Part shown: positions 4,797-6,848 of the stretch, piece by piece
Layout: each line of letters starts with the position of its first letter
How positions within the stretch are numbered: position 1 is the first letter of the stretch
DNA from: Candidatus Hydrogenedentota bacterium
Lineage (GTDB): Bacteria; Hydrogenedentota; Hydrogenedentia; Hydrogenedentiales; GCA-2746185
DNA length: 6,848 nucleotides
Assembly (NCBI GenBank): GCA_012965445.1
Contig: DTSJ01000447.1
Coordinates: 1-6,848 of the forward strand
Direction: 5' to 3'
Made by a program: the position numbers and the translations under genes
Notes under the pieces: generated by a model
Database searches by the model: none
What the model saw: only the letters and a program-made list of their open reading frames with translations
Told to the model about the DNA's origin: nothing

Positions 4797-6848
4797 TCAT
4801 GTCTGGCTCGGTGCGACTGTTGTGGTGAGGGTTTTGCTTTTGCTGGGTGTTGTGACGGCGAGTCGGGCTAGTCGGAGTGCGGCGTTTTTGCCGTGGGAGC
4901 CTCCTTCTAGGGCGGAGCCTATGCAGGAGGGGCAGCCTTCTTTGCAGGCGCAGTCGTCGAGCAGGGAGATTGCGGCTTCGAAGAGGGGCTTGTGGTGTGA
5001 GAGGAGCTTGTCGCTGAATCCTACGCCGCCGGGGTAGGTTTCGTAGAGGTAAATGGTTGGCTTTGAGGAGAACGGTGATTTCAGGTTTGCCTGTGCGCGG
5101 ATGTCTGAGAGATCGCACATGACCTGGACCGGGGCGACCTGGCGGAGTGTGTTCGCGAGTGCGTTGAGTGCTACGCCGAGTTCTTCTTTGCCGAGACCCA
5201 TGCGGTCCGCGCAGTCCTCTTCGAATTCGACCCAGTATGAGGCGGTGTGCATGGTTGTTTCCGGCAGATGTATTTCGCCCCAGCCGACATTTTCGTGAGT
5301 GCCGAATTTTATTTTTTTGTACATGGTGGGGAGCCATGTGACTGAGAGTTCACCGGATTCGATGGTGACTTCTCCGACCGATTCCTGGCGGAAAGATTCG
5401 ATGACTTTGAGATCGACTTTGATTTGTGCGTCGGTGTAATAGTCCGTTTCGACGGGACGTGCGTAGGCCTTTCGATCTTCGAGATCGAGTTTATCGATCG
5501 TGTACTGTGCGCTCTGATGGATGTAGATGGCGTTTTCGTAGACTTCGGTCGGTGCTGCGAAAATATCGATCTCGCCGATGACCCGACCGTGGTCTGACGT
5601 GTCGAGGATTACGACGTTGCCCGGAGCGGCGGTCCGAAGGCTAACTTCTTCGGCGGGATAGGTGTCTTCGCTCCAATGCCATTTGTTCTTGACGTGGCGA
5701 ATGACGCGATGTTCTTCGAGGAAGGCGAGGATTTCCTGTGTTGATACCTCATCGATGCCGAAAGATTCGTCGTCGAGGAATGGGAGCTCGAAGGCTGCGC
5801 ATTTGATGTGGGAGGTCATGATACTGAGATTGTTCGTGTCGATTGTGGCGTGTTCGGGGGACTGTTCGAAGAAATATTCGGGATGATTGATGATGTATTG
5901 GTCGAGCGGGGCGCTTGATGCGACGAGGATGACGAGGGCTGTGTTTGAACGGCGGCCTGCACGACCTGCCTGTTGCCAGGTACTCGCGATATTACCCGCG
6001 TATCCGGTCATGATACATACGTCGAGACTGCCGATATCGATGCCGAGTTCGAGGGCGTTGGTGCTGACGACGGCCATGATATCGCCATCGCGGAGGCCTT
6101 TTTCGATGGCTCGGCGTTCGGTAGGGAGATATCCTCCTCGATAGCCTTTTACGAGTTCGGTGGATTTGCCTAGCTTTTTGACGGCGTCTTTTAGATAGGT
6201 GGTGAGGATTTCGACACGGAGGCGACTTCGTGCGAAGACGATGGACTGGACGTCTTTGGAGAGGAAATGGGAGGCGAGGCGGCTGACTTCTTTTACGACG
6301 GATTTTCTTATACCGAGTTCGGCGTTGACGACGGGGGGATTATAGAAGAGGAAGTGTCGTTCTCCTTGGGGTGCGCCGTTATTGCTGATGAGGGTTACGG
6401 GTTCCGCGATGACCTTTTCTGCGAGCTCTTTCGGGTTCGCGATGGTCGCGCTGCAGCAAATGAATTTTGGACTCGAGCCGTAGAATTCGCAGATGCGTTT
6501 TAGACGGCGGATGACGTTGCCGAGGTGACTTCCGAACACGCCGCGATAGTGGTGCAGTTCATCGATCACGACGAACTCAAGATTTTCGAAGAGGCGAATC
6601 CAGATTGTATGGTGGGGGAGAATGCCTGAATGCAGCATGTCGGGATTTGTTACGACGATGTGTCCCGCACTTCGCACTGCCTTGCGCGCGGAGGCGGGAG
6701 TGTCTCCGTCGAAGGTAAAAGTGCCGATTTTAACGTCGAGCGTATCGATCGTGGATTTGAGTTCATGAACCTGGTCTTGCGATAATGCCTTCGTTGGAAA
6801 CAGATACAATGCACGCGCATTCGAGTTCTCTATAAGACGATTCAGGAT
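4797..6848 (-). CDS. mrfA: MrfA/YprA-type DEAD/DEAH-box helicase, N-terminus beyond window
   Basis: The frame is open to the right edge and shows 683 residues. The TTG at 6809 is an internal leucine codon, since upstream codons continue the family-like sequence. Counting from that leucine, SF2 motifs appear in order: Ia FPTKALSQDQ (4-13), Ib TNPDMLH (54-60), II DELH (83-86), III SAT (120-122), IV IVFARSR (190-196), V STNALELGIDIG (249-260) and VI QQAGRAGR (279-286). Walker A lies outside the window. The region after motif VI ends in a DUF1998-type segment with four clustered cysteines, C-A-C-K-E-G-C-P-S-C (codons 4952-4923), likely a metal site as described for B. subtilis MrfA. A Ser/Thr-rich tail of about 17 residues closes the protein. 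MrfA is a 3'-5' ATP-dependent helicase acting with MrfB in excision of mitomycin C adducts. The exonuclease gene immediately downstream makes this assignment strong. No frameshift or missing visible motif is seen. Confidence 0.9.
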   Translation of the reverse strand: MLNRLIENSNARALYLFPTKALSQDQVHELKSTIDTLDVKIGTFTFDGDTPASARKAVRSAGHIVVTNPDMLHSGILPHHTIWIRLFENLEFVVIDELHHYRGVFGSHLGNVIRRLKRICEFYGSSPKFICCSATIANPKELAEKVIAEPVTLISNNGAPQGERHFLFYNPPVVNAELGIRKSVVKEVSRLASHFLSKDVQSIVFARSRLRVEILTTYLKDAVKKLGKSTELVKGYRGGYLPTERRAIEKGLRDGDIMAVVSTNALELGIDIGSLDVCIMTGYAGNIASTWQQAGRAGRRSNTALVILVASSAPLDQYIINHPEYFFEQSPEHATIDTNNLSIMTSHIKCAAFELPFLDDESFGIDEVSTQEILAFLEEHRVIRHVKNKWHWSEDTYPAEEVSLRTAAPGNVVILDTSDHGRVIGEIDIFAAPTEVYENAIYIHQSAQYTIDKLDLEDRKAYARPVETDYYTDAQIKVDLKVIESFRQESVGEVTIESGELSVTWLPTMYKKIKFGTHENVGWGEIHLPETTMHTASYWVEFEEDCADRMGLGKEELGVALNALANTLRQVAPVQVMCDLSDIRAQANLKSPFSSKPTIYLYETYPGGVGFSDKLLSHHKPLFEAAISLLDDCACKEGCPSCIGSALEGGSHGKNAALRLARLAVTTPSKSKTLTTTVAPSQT

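Noticed and set aside
4537..5337. 266-codon minus-strand frame covering the spacer and the 3' end of mrfA
   Set aside because: It is out of frame with the helicase, very rich in Arg, Pro and His, and runs through the palindromes of the spacer. No protein family is visible.
6807..6809. TTG at 6809 as the true start of the helicase
   Set aside because: The 13 codons upstream to the window edge are open and end in A-R-A-L-Y-L-F-P-T-K, typical of the segment before motif Ia. A start here would lack Walker A.
1..6848. CRISPR array, tRNA/rRNA genes, transposase or phage genes
   Set aside because: No regularly spaced direct repeats, no cloverleaf with a GGTTCGAATC-like arm, no ribosomal RNA signature and no mobile-element protein motifs were found on either strand.

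Overview
The window looks like bacterial chromosome from a diderm (Gram-negative type) organism. Support comes from Shine-Dalgarno-led genes, a lipobox-bearing lipoprotein and compact co-directional genes. The style of the intergenic palindromes, and a tandem octamer containing ACGCAGAG, reminds me of environmental PVC-group genomes (Kiritimatiellota, Lentisphaerota, Verrucomicrobiota). That is an impression, not something the sequence proves, and no rRNA or tRNA is present to place it. I see no CRISPR array, transposase or integrase.

Left part, + strand (256-3160). After the first codons of a divergent, probably exported protein at the left edge (1-43, minus strand) comes a rightward cluster. 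It holds two tandem SPFH/Band 7 (prohibitin-like) genes overlapping by 11 bases, then an Old Yellow Enzyme-type flavin oxidoreductase gene. The first SPFH protein has one N-terminal membrane helix. The second has a lipoprotein signal peptide instead. Both would place their SPFH and coiled-coil parts outside the cytoplasm, so a mixed oligomer comparable to HflK/HflC is a reasonable inference. The oxidoreductase gene loses family similarity about 240 codons in, around position 3097, and appears to be a 3'-truncated remnant. Short related repeats lie at and just after that break.

Right part, - strand (6848 down to 3264). A DEAD/DEAH-box helicase with a C-terminal four-cysteine cluster (MrfA/YprA type; its N-terminus and Walker A lie beyond the right edge) is followed by a DEDD-type exonuclease with a helical-repeat tail (MrfB/YprB type). 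In Bacillus subtilis MrfA and MrfB form a repair pathway for mitomycin C damage, so this is most likely a DNA-damage repair pair. Unusually, the two genes are separated by a 264-base non-coding spacer packed with three perfect palindromes and a tandem 8-mer. The oxidoreductase remnant and mrfB converge on a 103-base gap that also holds inverted repeats.

The best candidates for something unusual are the dual-anchored SPFH pair, the repeat-filled spacer inside the mrfA-mrfB pair, and the repeat-associated truncation of the oxidoreductase. No completely new system is evident.
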